Below, in pieces: positions 25,250-34,459 of a DNA stretch of 64,000 bases; positions within the stretch are counted from its first letter, which is position 1; each line of letters opens with the position of its first letter. The position numbers were made by a program, and so were the translations under genes. The notes beneath the pieces were generated by a model. That model searched no databases. It saw nothing but the letters and a program-made list of their open reading frames with translations, and was not told the origin of the DNA. The stretch spans positions 1-64,000 of the forward strand of contig JBCCFW010000020.1 of the NCBI GenBank assembly GCA_039029535.1, read 5' to 3'. Source of the stretch: JBCCFW01 sp039029535. GTDB lineage: Bacteria > Acidobacteriota > JBCCFW01.

Positions 25250-27792
25250 CCCAGGACGAGCTCCAGCCCACCTTTCTCACCCTGGAGCCGTCCCCGTTCC
25301 AACGCTGCCTCGCGCTCCGGCTCATCGAGCACGTCGAGACGCGAGGGCAGGCCGGCGAGCTCTTCCCAGACGACGAGATCGAGCTCGTTGCCGTCGCGTG
25401 TCCCGCGATGACGGACGACCTCTCGGAACCAGCCCCACAGCTCGGCCGCTCGCACCGGGTCTCCCCGTTCGAGCGCGAGCCACGCCAGCCCAGCGACCGA
25501 GCGAAGACTCCCGACGACTCCCCGCTCGGCGACACCGCTGCGAGCTGCCTCCAAGAGGCGTGCTTCCGCGACGTCGAGACGGCCCTCCCGGATCTCCACG
25601 AACCCGAGCAATGCACCGGGCAGGCTGGAGCTCAGGCCGTGACCGCGGACCAGGACGAAGGCCTCCTCGATCCGGGTCCTCGCCTCGCCGAGCTCGTTGC
25701 GCCGGAGGGCCAGGAACGTGAGCCCGGCCAGCGCGCTGACCTCGAACGCCCGAGCCTCCGCCCGGCTCGTCAGCTCCCTCGCTTCCTCGAAGAGCTCTCC
25801 CGCCAGTGAGTCGTTGCCGGCACCGAGCTCGAGCTCTGCCAACTGCACGACGATCATCCCTTGCTGGATTTCGTCGCCACCCTCGATGGCGAGCGCTCGG
25901 GCACGCCGACCCAGCACGCGAGCCTCGTCCACGCGCTGGAGCCGACTCAACGTCACCATGAGGTTCGCAAGGATGCTGTAGTAGAGCCGACCACCACGCG
26001 AGCGCGTCGCCTCCTCACACCGGGCGAGCACCTCCGCCGCCTCGCTCAGGCGACCCAAGCCGTGCAGCGCGGCACCGACCCGCGACAGGGCACGCAACGC
26101 ACCCAGCTCGTCGCCGCTGGCGAGGAGACGGCCGTGGGCCTCTTCGCAGGCCGCCAGCGCCTCATCCCATCGGCGATCGGCCCCGAGCGAGGCCCCCAGC
26201 GCGTCGAGCGCTCGGCCGCGCAGGTCCTCGGCGACGGAGGCGTCGGCTCGCGCCAGCGCCACCTCCAATCTCGCGCGGCCCTGAGCCGCTTGGCCGCGGA
26301 CCAGGCGCCAAGGGTTGAGCGCCGTCGCCAGCCGGAGCGCCTCGCTCGAACAGTCGTCCGCCTGGCTCGACCAGTCGAGAGCAGCGTCCAGGTCCGATCG
26401 CATCCGGTCGAGGCAGGCACCGACGCGCGCGCCTTCGGGACCGAACAGCGACGGCGCGAGCCTCTCCACGCAGCCGAGCAGGGCGAGGAAGTGACGCCGT
26501 CGCAGCGCGTCTTCCTCGTCCGACTCGCGGAGAAGCCGGATCGCGTGTTGGCGGATGGGCTCGAGCAGGCGGCAGGTCGTCTCGTCACCTCGATGGTCGA
26601 CGGTGATAAGCGAGCGATCGGTGAGCTCCAACAAGCCGACCGCGACGTCGCGCGCGTCGAGCGGCTCGAAGCCACAAGCCTCCTGCGCCAGCTCGAGCGT
26701 CCAGGACCCCACGAAGACGGCCAGCCTCTCGTGGAGCAGCCGAGCCTTGTCGTCGAGCTGGTCGTGGCTCCACGCGATGGCGAGCTGCATGGTCCGATGA
26801 CGCGGATGCTCGACGCCCGAGGCCCAGTCGAGAACCTCCGCGCTGTCGTCCAGTTGTCGGGCGACCTGTCGGAGCGAGAGGAGCTCGGTCCGTGCAGCCG
26901 CGAGCTCCAGCGCCAGGGGTAGCCCGTCGAGGCGACGACAGATCGCGGCGACCGCCGCTGCGTCCTCATCACGCAGGCGATATCCGGAGCGGAGCTGCTG
27001 GACACGATCGACCAGGAGCTGCCCGGCGTCCGAGCCCTCGACCTCCTCCACCGAGGCCGCTTCCGAGGGTGCCGCCAAGGGCTCGACCGCCTGCACCCGC
27101 TCGCCCTCGACCTTGAGCCGTCCTCGACTGGTCGCGACGATCCTCAGCTCGGGAAGCGCAGCCAGCACGCGAGGGATCAAGTCGGCGCAGGCCGCCGCGA
27201 GATGCTCGCAGTTGTCCAGCACGAGAAGACAGGCTTCGTCACTCAGGCAGCCGGCGATCCGCTCGATGGGCGGCTGGCTTCGAGCGCTCGACCCGAGGGC
27301 TTCGGCCACGCGCTCGAGCAGCGGCTCGGTCTCGTGCCAGTCGGCCAACTCGACGAAGGCCACCGGCCATCGGGTCGCGACCCGATGCGCCAACTCGATC
27401 GCGAGTCGGGTCTTGCCGACTCCGCCCGCTCCCTTGAGGGTGACGAGCCGATGCTGCTCGAGCTCGCTCGACAACGCGTCGCGCTGTTGCTCGCGTCCGA
27501 TGAAGCGCGAACGCGGTCGGGGCAGCCGCCAAGCCGGCCCCCGACGAGGCGTCGACGTCGTGCCCGTCGACGGTGCCGGGGACGCGGCCGCGCGATCGCG
27601 TCGCAGCTCGTCGGCCGAGACTCCGAGCGCGTCGGCCACCAGCTTGAGGGTGCGTGGATAGCAGCCCTTGCCGAGCTCGAGTCGTTCGATCGTCCCCTTC
27701 GACACGCCGGCCTCGTCGGCGAGGTCGTCCTGACTGAGCCCGGCGGTCTCCCGCAGGCGAACGACGCGTGCCCCGTCGGGGAGGAGGGGCAC
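25219..27792 (-). CDS. XRE-type HTH / P-loop ATPase / TPR regulator, copy 2
   Basis: 857 residues. Residues about 10-60 are a Cro/C1-type helix-turn-helix (VRLRETAGLSQDDLADEAGVSKGTIERLE). After a Pro/Arg-rich linker comes a STAND-like ATPase (predicted-ATPase family COG3903): P-loop LKGAGGVGKTR, Walker B LLVLDNCEHLAAAC, then a sensor IVATSRGRLKVEGERV. The last 400 residues are helical repeats of TPR type. Such proteins are signal-sensing transcription regulators that oligomerise on ATP binding; the ligand is unknown. GTG 27792 directly abuts the stop of the upstream paralogue, so the two are co-translated. Confidence 0.85.
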   Translation of the reverse strand: MPLLPDGARVVRLRETAGLSQDDLADEAGVSKGTIERLELGKGCYPRTLKLVADALGVSADELRRDRAAASPAPSTGTTSTPRRGPAWRLPRPRSRFIGREQQRDALSSELEQHRLVTLKGAGGVGKTRLAIELAHRVATRWPVAFVELADWHETEPLLERVAEALGSSARSQPPIERIAGCLSDEACLLVLDNCEHLAAACADLIPRVLAALPELRIVATSRGRLKVEGERVQAVEPLAAPSEAASVEEVEGSDAGQLLVDRVQQLRSGYRLRDEDAAAVAAICRRLDGLPLALELAAARTELLSLRQVARQLDDSAEVLDWASGVEHPRHRTMQLAIAWSHDQLDDKARLLHERLAVFVGSWTLELAQEACGFEPLDARDVAVGLLELTDRSLITVDHRGDETTCRLLEPIRQHAIRLLRESDEEDALRRRHFLALLGCVERLAPSLFGPEGARVGACLDRMRSDLDAALDWSSQADDCSSEALRLATALNPWRLVRGQAAQGRARLEVALARADASVAEDLRGRALDALGASLGADRRWDEALAACEEAHGRLLASGDELGALRALSRVGAALHGLGRLSEAAEVLARCEEATRSRGGRLYYSILANLMVTLSRLQRVDEARVLGRRARALAIEGGDEIQQGMIVVQLAELELGAGNDSLAGELFEEARELTSRAEARAFEVSALAGLTFLALRRNELGEARTRIEEAFVLVRGHGLSSSLPGALLGFVEIREGRLDVAEARLLEAARSGVAERGVVGSLRSVAGLAWLALERGDPVRAAELWGWFREVVRHRGTRDGNELDLVVWEELAGLPSRLDVLDEPEREAALERGRLQGEKGGLELVLGAVSRRAATD

Positions 27793-30369
27793 TCAGCTCA
27801 CCGCGCGGCGACTGGGAGGCTCACGTCCTCCGAGAACGAAGTGGGGGATCTCGTCTTCGGGCATCGCCCACCCCCTTCGGCGGGCGCTCTCGTGGCCATC
27901 GAGCCCGAGTCGCTCGTGAAGACGACGCGGCAGGCCCGCCAGGTGCTCCCAGTCCATGTCACCGGGGAGCGCCGTGGACGCACGCTCGTGCCGGTCCTCG
28001 AGCGCGTCGGCAATCCCCCAGAGCTCCGAGGCCCGCCTCGCCTCTCCCTGCTCGAGAGACAGCCAGGCCAGGGCTCGCAGCGCTCCGGTCGAGCGCCCCG
28101 GTCGCGCGGCACGCCAGGCCAGCTCGAACGATCGGCGCAGGTGCGATTCCGCTGCCCCTGCTCGACCGCTCATGAGCTCGACGAGTCCCAGCATGTAGTG
28201 CCCAGCCCTCAGGAAGGGCTCGAGGTGATGGCGCTCGGCCAGCGCGAGGACTCGCTCGGCCCAGCCTCGTGCCTCCTCCGGCCTCCCGAGCAGCACGAGC
28301 GTGAGCGCGAGCCCGCGCAGGGCGGGCGCCTCCGTCCTCAAGGCGCCACAGCTCCTGGCGAGCCGTTGCGCTCGTTCATGAGCCTCCTTGGCCCCGATGA
28401 GGTCGTCCATGCGCGAGAGGGCTTCGGCCACCATCAGGTGGCCCACCGCCTCACAGGCCAAGTCCCCGGCCTCGTGCGCCGACGCGATGGCCTCTCGGCC
28501 CGCCTCGCGCGAGTCTTCGCTTCGCCCCGCCTGCTGATAGATGAACGCGAGGTTCACCAGGCAGACACGCCTGACTCGCTCGGCCGTGCCACGCGCTTGC
28601 TCGATGCAACTCTCGAAGGCCTCGATCGCGTCGTGCAGGTGACCGGCCCCCATCAAGGTGATCGCGAGGTACTGTTCGAGCTGGAGTCGGTCCTCCGCCG
28701 CGGCACCGACCTCGACGGCGAGCCGATGGGCCTGACGGCACTCCTCCAAGCCCTCACGATGCCGGCCCGTGGCGAACAGGCTGACACCGAAGGCCCCGCG
28801 AGCCCGGGCCAGCGTGCCCTGCGGCGTCGTCTCGTCGGCAAGGGCGATCAATGACTCGAGCTGATGCAGGCTCTCGGCCTCTCGTCCCCGGATCGACAGC
28901 CAGGGGTTGAGTCGAGCCGCGAGACGCAGCGCATCGACGAGCGCGGCCTCTCCCTCCCGAGCTCGGGCCAGTGCGACGTCGACGTCGGGGACGAGGCGTT
29001 CGAGCTCGGCCCCGGCGGCCAGGACCTCGGGCCCGAAGAACGCGTCCACGAGCTCCTCGACCCGCGCCAGCACGAGCTCGAGGTGACGGCTCGCCAGGCT
29101 CTCGTGCTCGTCCGTGTCACGCAGTGCCAGGAGCGCATGGTCGCGGATCGGCGTGAGGAAACGACAACGCGCCTCGCCGTCACGATGCGAGGTCTCGATG
29201 AGCGAACGATCGAGCAGCTCGAGAAGGCCGACCGCCACGTCGCGTTCCGACAGGGGAGACGACGCACAGGCTTGCTGGGCCAGCTCGAGGGTCCACATGT
29301 CCGCGAAGACGGCCAGGCGCCGGTAGAGCACGCGCGTCGTCTCCTCGAGACGGTCGTGACTCCACGCGATGGCGCTCTGCAAGGTGCGATGACGGTCTTC
29401 GCCGGAGCCGGTGCCCCAGTCGAGGAGGACGGCGCTGCGCGTCAAGTGCTCGGCGACGCGAGCGATCGAGAGCTGCTCGGCCTGCGCCGCGGCCAGCTCG
29501 ATGGCGAGCGGCAGGCCTTCGAGCCGCCGGCAGATGGCGACCAGGGCGTCGGCATGCTCGTCGGTGAGCTCGAAGTCGGGCCGAGCTCGGCTCACGCGGT
29601 CGACGAGAAGCTGCACCGCCTCGCTCTCCGAGATCGCGGCAACCGTCCTCTCGACCGCTTCGTCCGGAGCAGCCAGGGGCTCCACGGCATGGACCCGCTC
29701 GCCTTCGACCTTGAGCCGACCTCGACTCGTCGCGACGATCCGCAGGTCCGGGCAGCGGCAGAGCAGTCGTCCGACCAGCAGTGCGCAGGCCGGTGCGAGA
29801 TGCTCGCAGTTGTCCAAGACGAGCAGGCAGTCCCGCTCTCCGAGGGCGGCGACGATCCGATCGTGGGGGTCTCTCGGCCCCGACGGCGCGTTCAACGCCT
29901 CGGCGATCCGCGTCGGCAGGGAGTCTTCGGGCACGAGCGCGGCCAGCTCGATGAAGGCGACCGGGAAGCGAGACGACACGCGGCGAGCGAGCTCCAGGGA
30001 GAGCCGCGACTTGCCTGCGCCTCCGGTGCCCTTGAGCGTGACGACCCGCTCGGAGTCGAGCATCGCCTCGAGCGCCTCGAGCTCCTGAGCCCGACCGATG
30101 AAGCGAGTGCTCGTCCCGGGCAGGCACCACGCCGTGCCTGCGCGTCGGGACCGTCCGACCTCGCTGGACGCAGCGACACGGAGAGCGTCCGCTTCCACGT
30201 TCAGCGCGTCGGCAACGAGCTTTAGCGTGCTCGCATAGCAGCCCTTGCCGGCCTCGAGCCGTTCGATGGTGCCCATCGACAGCTCGGCCTTCGCCGCGAG
30301 GTCTGCCTGACTCAGGCCAGCGGCCTCACGGAGTCGTGCCACCTGTGGCCCGTCGGGTCGAAGCGGCAT
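27793..30369 (-). CDS. XRE-type HTH / P-loop ATPase / TPR regulator, copy 1
   Basis: 858 residues, paralogous to the next downstream gene over the whole length. HTH at about 10-60 (ARLREAAGLSQADLAAKAEL), linker, NTPase with P-loop GTGGAGKS at 114-121, Walker B CLLVLDNCEHLAPAC, SRGRLKVEGERVHAVEPLAAP, then TPR-like helices to the end. Best conserved between the copies are the HTH recognition region (GTIERLE, GKGCY, TLKLVADAL) and the ATPase core; the TPR halves have diverged. That suggests related DNA sites but different inputs, though this is inference. It is the first gene of a two-gene operon read away from the 751-bp structured region. Confidence 0.85.
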   Translation of the reverse strand: MPLRPDGPQVARLREAAGLSQADLAAKAELSMGTIERLEAGKGCYASTLKLVADALNVEADALRVAASSEVGRSRRAGTAWCLPGTSTRFIGRAQELEALEAMLDSERVVTLKGTGGAGKSRLSLELARRVSSRFPVAFIELAALVPEDSLPTRIAEALNAPSGPRDPHDRIVAALGERDCLLVLDNCEHLAPACALLVGRLLCRCPDLRIVATSRGRLKVEGERVHAVEPLAAPDEAVERTVAAISESEAVQLLVDRVSRARPDFELTDEHADALVAICRRLEGLPLAIELAAAQAEQLSIARVAEHLTRSAVLLDWGTGSGEDRHRTLQSAIAWSHDRLEETTRVLYRRLAVFADMWTLELAQQACASSPLSERDVAVGLLELLDRSLIETSHRDGEARCRFLTPIRDHALLALRDTDEHESLASRHLELVLARVEELVDAFFGPEVLAAGAELERLVPDVDVALARAREGEAALVDALRLAARLNPWLSIRGREAESLHQLESLIALADETTPQGTLARARGAFGVSLFATGRHREGLEECRQAHRLAVEVGAAAEDRLQLEQYLAITLMGAGHLHDAIEAFESCIEQARGTAERVRRVCLVNLAFIYQQAGRSEDSREAGREAIASAHEAGDLACEAVGHLMVAEALSRMDDLIGAKEAHERAQRLARSCGALRTEAPALRGLALTLVLLGRPEEARGWAERVLALAERHHLEPFLRAGHYMLGLVELMSGRAGAAESHLRRSFELAWRAARPGRSTGALRALAWLSLEQGEARRASELWGIADALEDRHERASTALPGDMDWEHLAGLPRRLHERLGLDGHESARRRGWAMPEDEIPHFVLGGREPPSRRAVS

Positions 30370-30537
30370 GTCTCAGGTGCTCGTTCCGCCGAGCGGATCC
30401 TGGGCTCCCAAAGTCATCATCATCGGTTCCGAATCACGTGCCCGACATCACGCACCGTTGCGAAATCATCCGGCACGACGTGGGCAACCGAGCTCGTCCA
30501 CTGAAGCAGACAGCATTGCTTCAACCTTGGGCCGAGC

Positions 30538-30554
30538 TTGGGGTGCCCTCATGA
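30538..30554. repeat. 17-bp direct repeat, copy 1
   Basis: TTGGGGTGCCCTCATGA here recurs at 30724-30740 with a single change (C to G at the tenth base). The copies are 186 bp apart. The first precedes structured element copy 1 by about 20 bp, so the short repeat may belong to the same duplicated unit. Confidence 0.5.
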
Positions 30555-30574
30555 CGTCGGTTGAAGGAGTCTAC

Positions 30575-30667
30575 CTGAGGCTCCCCGCCTGGCCTGGCCG
30601 GGGAAGGCTGAGCCTCAGCCAGGTCGAGAAGGTCCCGGTCGCCAGTGACGGCTCGCGACCGGGGCCT
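30575..30667 (+). ncRNA. Structured repeat element, copy 1
   Basis: Hairpin A: CTGAGGCT (30575-30582) pairs with AGCCTCAG (30611-30618), with inner CCCCG/CGGGG (30583-30587, 30599-30603). Hairpin B: 30631-30642 pairs with 30655-30666 over 12 bp with one G-T wobble, extended by A30630-T30667; the loop is 12 bases. After hairpin B the plus strand reads CTCACTTTCG. The second copy keeps the same pairings with compensating base changes, which supports an RNA or single-stranded DNA structure. It could be a small RNA ending in a terminator, or a mobile repeat. Confidence 0.45.
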
Positions 30668-30723
30668 CTCACTTTCGATTGGGAGAAGACTGACCACTCG
30701 AGCGGGGTCGATTGCCGGGAACT

Positions 30724-30740
30724 TTGGGGTGCGCTCATGA
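30724..30740. repeat. 17-bp direct repeat, copy 2
   Basis: TTGGGGTGCGCTCATGA, one mismatch from 30538-30554. It lies between the two structured elements. Confidence 0.5.
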
Positions 30741-30997
30741 AGAGGTCCGACGGATGCTCTGCAACGGAGCTGTTCTCTCGGGAGCCCTCGGCGCCCGTGG
30801 CGTCGACCACGAAGAGCGGTTCCAGCGGGAGAGCAAGATCGTGAGGCCCTTGCTGCGTTTCATCTCACGCAGCACTCCACCCATCGCGGACGGCCGGACG
30901 CGGCGCGAACGCAGGGTGGAAGCACCCAGGGGTGTCTCGATCGACTGGAGCCGAGTCCGTCGAGGCGTCTCGTGCGCGTCGGTGGCTCCGCCGGAAA

Positions 30998-31085
30998 GGC
31001 TCCCCGCCTGGCCTGGTCGGGGGGGCTGAGCCTCGTCCAGGTCGAGGGGTCCCGGCTGCGGGTGACGGCCCGTGGCCGGGGCCCC
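30998..31085 (+). ncRNA. Structured repeat element, copy 2
   Basis: It shares most bases with copy 1 (GGCTCCCCGCCTGGCCTGG, then GGCTGAGCCTC, then CCAGGTCGAG). Hairpin B is GGGGTCCCGGCTGC (31046-31059) with GTGGCCGGGGCCCC (31072-31085), 14 bp including three wobbles, followed on the plus strand by TCATTTTCC. Hairpin A is weaker here (GGCT/AGCC only). It lies 35 bp beyond the stop of the minus-strand permease gene, so an additional role in the 3' end of that transcript is possible. Confidence 0.45.
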
Positions 31086-31120
31086 TCATTTTCCCGACCA
31101 CCGACGAGCGCAGCGCTCCG

Positions 31121-33652
31121 TCAGCGCAGCTCTTCGAGCACCGGTCGTTCACCACCCCGAGCGCTCGCCCAGGTTCCCACCACTGCCGACAGCACCGTCG
31201 CCGTCACGATGGCGACCACGCAGCGCAGCACCGGCCAGTGCCAGCCGAGCTCGAGCAGCTCGACGACGACGAGCCGCGCGAGCAAGAGCGCGAAGCCGAC
31301 GCCGACCAGGCTCGCGACGAAACCGACGAGACCCAGCTCGGTCGCCGTCGCCCACGCGCGCTGACGTCGGGTGGCCCCGAGTGCACGGAGCAACGCCGCC
31401 TCGCGTCGACGACGTCCGGCCTCCGCAACGACCACCGCCAGCAAGACGGCGAGGCCCACCGCCACGGTGAAGCCGCCCATGACCGTCACGCCCGCAGCGA
31501 CCAGCCCGAGCACGTCGGCAACACGACGCAGGACGTCCTCGACCTGGATGAGCGCGACGTTGGGCAAGCGATGTGGAAGGAGGTCTTGCAACGCCTGGAG
31601 CGGTCCGGGGTCGAGACGCGCCGCGATGAGACGCGAGTGCGGCGCCCGCTCGAGCACGCCGGGCTCGACCATGAGGAAGAAGTTGATCCGGAAGCTCGTC
31701 CAGTCGACCTCGCGCAGGCTCGTGACCTGGAAGCTCATCCGTCGTCCCTGGACGTCGAGGACCAGCGTGTCGCCCAGCTCGATGCCGAGGTCGTTGGCGT
31801 ACTCGACCTCGACGCTGACCTCGTCGACCTCGGGTTGCTCGAAGAGCGCGCCGGCGACGATGCGGTTGTCGGGCTGGAGCGAGTCGCGCCAGGTCAGACG
31901 CTGCTCGCGCGTGAGCGCCCAGCGCTGTCCTCGCTCCTCCGCTCCGAGAGCATCGACGATCTGCTGCACCGAGCGTCCGCCGATGCGTTGCAGGCGACCG
32001 ATGACCACCGGCACCTCGTCGATCTCGGTCGCCCGATGCTCGTCGAGCAGCGACAGCACTTCCTCTCGCTGGTCGGGCTGGACGTCGATGAGGAAGGCGG
32101 TCGGCGCGTTCTCGGGCACGCCCTGCCGGAGCTGATCGCCGAGAACCTCTTGGACGATCGTCACCGTTGCGACCGCCAAGATCCCGAGCCCGAGCGCCAC
32201 CAGCGCTCCGTTGCGGCCGGCCGAGCTCCGGGAGAGCGACGCCATGGCCAGGCGCAGCGGTACCGGCAGCCCACGTCGCGGCCAGCGGGCGATGAGCGTC
32301 GAGAGCCCGAGCGCGGCGACGCCCAGCACGAGGGCGGCCACGAGCACGAGGGCGACCTGCCAGACCGCCGTCGTGGCCTCGCCGGCCTGGAGCCACTGCA
32401 GCAGCCAGGTCCCGCCGAGCACGACGGTCAGCAACGAGATCCGCGCCGGCCAGCTCAGCGGAGGAGGCTGCACGTCGGCGCGAAGCACCAGAGCGGCCGG
32501 GACGCGATGCAGGGCCAGCAGCGACGGGAGCGACGCGAGCAAGGCCATCCCGATCCCGAGAACGAGCCCGAAACCGACGGCGTCCAGCCGCCAGGTCGAC
32601 ACGGTCAAGCCCGGGAGCATCCCCTCGAGCCAGCCGGGCAGCGGGGCCGCCAACAGCAGGCCACCGACGGCACCGATCAGGCTGGCGACCAGCGCGAGAG
32701 TCAGGACCTGCAGCACGCCCTGCACGAGGATCTCGACGGGCCGAAGACCCAGCGCCTTCCAGGCGGCGATCTCGCGTCGTCTCGGCTCGGCCCAGGCCGC
32801 CGTCGCGCGCGCCACGCCCAGGCCCCCGAGGACCAGCGAGGCCAGCGCGATGAGCGCGAGGAACTGACGTCCCCGTTGGAGAGAGCCGGCCAGGCTTCGC
32901 TGCCCGCCCTCGGTGGTCTCCAGGTTCACCCAGGGCGTGTCGACCATGTCGGCGCGGAGCCGACCGGCGAGAGCAGCGCCATCGGCTCCTTCGGGCAGGC
33001 CGACCAGGTGGCGGTAGAAGGTCCGGCTCCCCAACCCGAGCAAGGGCGTGCGCTCGAGACCTGCGCGAGTGATCAAGACGCGCGGCCCGAGGGAGAGCAG
33101 GCGATCGTTGCGATCGCTCTCGGAGACGATCGCACCGGCGATCTCGAAGCGCTCGCCGCCGAGGACGATGTCGTCACCCGGTTCGAGATCGAGCAGGGCG
33201 AGGAGGTCCGGTGCGAGCAGGGCGTCATGCTCGGTGAGCCAGCCGACCAACGGTCGCTGCGGCTCGGTCACGACATCGCCGTGAATCGGGTGCTCACCCG
33301 AGAAGGCCATGAGCAGGGCCAGCCGGCTCGGACCCGTGTCGTCACTCCCTTCCGGAGCCGCCGCCGCCACCAGGGTCGGGACCTCGACCGTGTGCGAGAG
33401 CCGGGCCCCCGGCACCGCACGTGCCAAGTCGAGGAGCTCCTCGGGCACGACGCGCCGTGACGACAGGATCAGGTCGGCGCCGAGCAAGCGCTGGGCCTCG
33501 CTCCGCAGGAGCTCGCGCACGCCGCCGGACAGGGCTTGAGTGGCCACCACCGCCGCCACGCCGAGGGCGAGGCAGGCGATGAAGACCAGAGCGGTGGAGC
33601 GCCAGCCTCGGAGGTCGCGGAGGCTCCAGCGCAGGAGGGGCTTCAGGCGCAC
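31121..33652 (-). CDS. FtsX/MacB-like ABC permease (YbbP type)
   Basis: 843 residues. N-terminal membrane helix (TALVFIACLALGVAAVVATQAL), a large extracytoplasmic domain, then two blocks of membrane helices (about 250-480 and 700-843) with FtsX-type repeats. This is the eight- to ten-helix YbbP architecture of ABC systems that act on periplasmic or lipid substrates rather than moving them across the membrane. GTG 33652 overlaps the partner ATPase gene by 10 bp. The neighbouring divergent gene is a TesA-like esterase, the same partner set as E. coli ybbA-ybbP-tesA. Substrate unknown. Confidence 0.9.
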   Translation of the reverse strand: MRLKPLLRWSLRDLRGWRSTALVFIACLALGVAAVVATQALSGGVRELLRSEAQRLLGADLILSSRRVVPEELLDLARAVPGARLSHTVEVPTLVAAAAPEGSDDTGPSRLALLMAFSGEHPIHGDVVTEPQRPLVGWLTEHDALLAPDLLALLDLEPGDDIVLGGERFEIAGAIVSESDRNDRLLSLGPRVLITRAGLERTPLLGLGSRTFYRHLVGLPEGADGAALAGRLRADMVDTPWVNLETTEGGQRSLAGSLQRGRQFLALIALASLVLGGLGVARATAAWAEPRRREIAAWKALGLRPVEILVQGVLQVLTLALVASLIGAVGGLLLAAPLPGWLEGMLPGLTVSTWRLDAVGFGLVLGIGMALLASLPSLLALHRVPAALVLRADVQPPPLSWPARISLLTVVLGGTWLLQWLQAGEATTAVWQVALVLVAALVLGVAALGLSTLIARWPRRGLPVPLRLAMASLSRSSAGRNGALVALGLGILAVATVTIVQEVLGDQLRQGVPENAPTAFLIDVQPDQREEVLSLLDEHRATEIDEVPVVIGRLQRIGGRSVQQIVDALGAEERGQRWALTREQRLTWRDSLQPDNRIVAGALFEQPEVDEVSVEVEYANDLGIELGDTLVLDVQGRRMSFQVTSLREVDWTSFRINFFLMVEPGVLERAPHSRLIAARLDPGPLQALQDLLPHRLPNVALIQVEDVLRRVADVLGLVAAGVTVMGGFTVAVGLAVLLAVVVAEAGRRRREAALLRALGATRRQRAWATATELGLVGFVASLVGVGFALLLARLVVVELLELGWHWPVLRCVVAIVTATVLSAVVGTWASARGGERPVLEELR

Positions 33653-34404
33653 GTCGTCGTCTCGGCGCGAACCACCTCGCGCTCGATGCGACCGTCGCGG
33701 AGGTGGATGCTGCGGTCGGCGCGCGCGGCGACCTCCGAGTCGTGGGTCACGATGACCATGGCGGTCTCGCGTCGTCGTCTGAGATCGTCGAGGAGGTCGA
33801 GGACGCGACCACCACTCTCTCGGTCGAGGTTGCCGGTGGGCTCGTCGGCGAGGAGGAGGCCGGGCTCGTTGGCGAAGGCCCGCGCGACGGCGACTCGCTG
33901 CTGCTCGCCGCCGGAGAGCTGGCTCGGCAGGTGATGGGCACGCGCGCCGAGGCCGACCGCCTCCAGCCAGCGAAGGGCCCGCTCACGAGCATCCTCGATG
34001 CCGGCGAGGTCGAGGGGGAGCTCGACGTTCTCCAGGGCGGTGAAGCGAGGGAGGAGCTCGTGGGACTGGAAGACGAAGCCGAGCTCGGCGCGACGCCAGC
34101 GGGCGAGCGCGTCCTCGTCGAGCCCGACGAGCGAGCGACCGCGATGACGGACGTCGCCGTCAGTGGGCCGGTCGAGCCCGCCCATGAGCCCCAGGAGGGT
34201 CGACTTGCCGCTTCCCGAGGGGCCCAAGATCGCGAGGAACTCACCCGGTGAGATGCTCAGGTCGACCCCATCGACGGCGGCCACGACGCCCTCGCCGGAG
34301 GGGTGATGACGCTTCAGCCCGCTGAGCTCGAGCACCGGCGCGGGCGACGTCGTTCCGGGTGGGTCGTCACCGCCGGATTGGCGTGAGGCATCCTCGCTGG
34401 TCAT
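33643..34404 (-). CDS. ABC transporter ATP-binding protein (YbbA/LolD type)
   Basis: 253 residues. Walker A GPSGSGKSTLLG, Q-loop, signature LSGGEQQRVAVARA, Walker B LLLADEPTGNLD and the switch His in VTHD are all present, as in LolD/MacB-type ATPases. ATG 34404 was preferred over an upstream extension to 34554, because it leaves 55 bp for divergent promoters before the esterase. A Ser/Pro-rich N-terminal tail of about 30 residues precedes the fold. It energises the YbbP-like permease encoded immediately downstream. Confidence 0.95.
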   Translation of the reverse strand: MTSEDASRQSGGDDPPGTTSPAPVLELSGLKRHHPSGEGVVAAVDGVDLSISPGEFLAILGPSGSGKSTLLGLMGGLDRPTDGDVRHRGRSLVGLDEDALARWRRAELGFVFQSHELLPRFTALENVELPLDLAGIEDARERALRWLEAVGLGARAHHLPSQLSGGEQQRVAVARAFANEPGLLLADEPTGNLDRESGGRVLDLLDDLRRRRETAMVIVTHDSEVAARADRSIHLRDGRIEREVVRAETTTCA

Positions 34405-34459
34405 GATGGCTCCGAGTCGTGCTCGCCCCCGCGACGGCTGCGGGGCAGGGACCGAAAGC

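Larger units (their letters stand above)
30370..31120. other. 751-bp non-coding region rich in repeats and hairpins
   Basis: This lies between the stop of the YbbP-like permease (31121) and the start of the regulator operon (30369), both on the minus strand. ORFs crossing it have no homology or proper codon use. It holds a 17-bp near-repeat (30538-30554 and 30724-30740, one mismatch), two copies of a structured element (30575-30667 and 30998-31085), and hairpins TGAAGCA/TGCTTCA (30502-30508, 30517-30523) and GCTGCGT/ACGCAGC (30852-30858, 30867-30873). It probably contains the regulator promoter and may encode small RNAs. Confidence 0.6.

Noticed and set aside
30932..33460. Plus-strand ORF of 842 residues across the structured region and permease
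   Set aside because: It overlaps the supported minus-strand FtsX-type permease and has a His/Gln/Arg-rich composition typical of antisense shadows.
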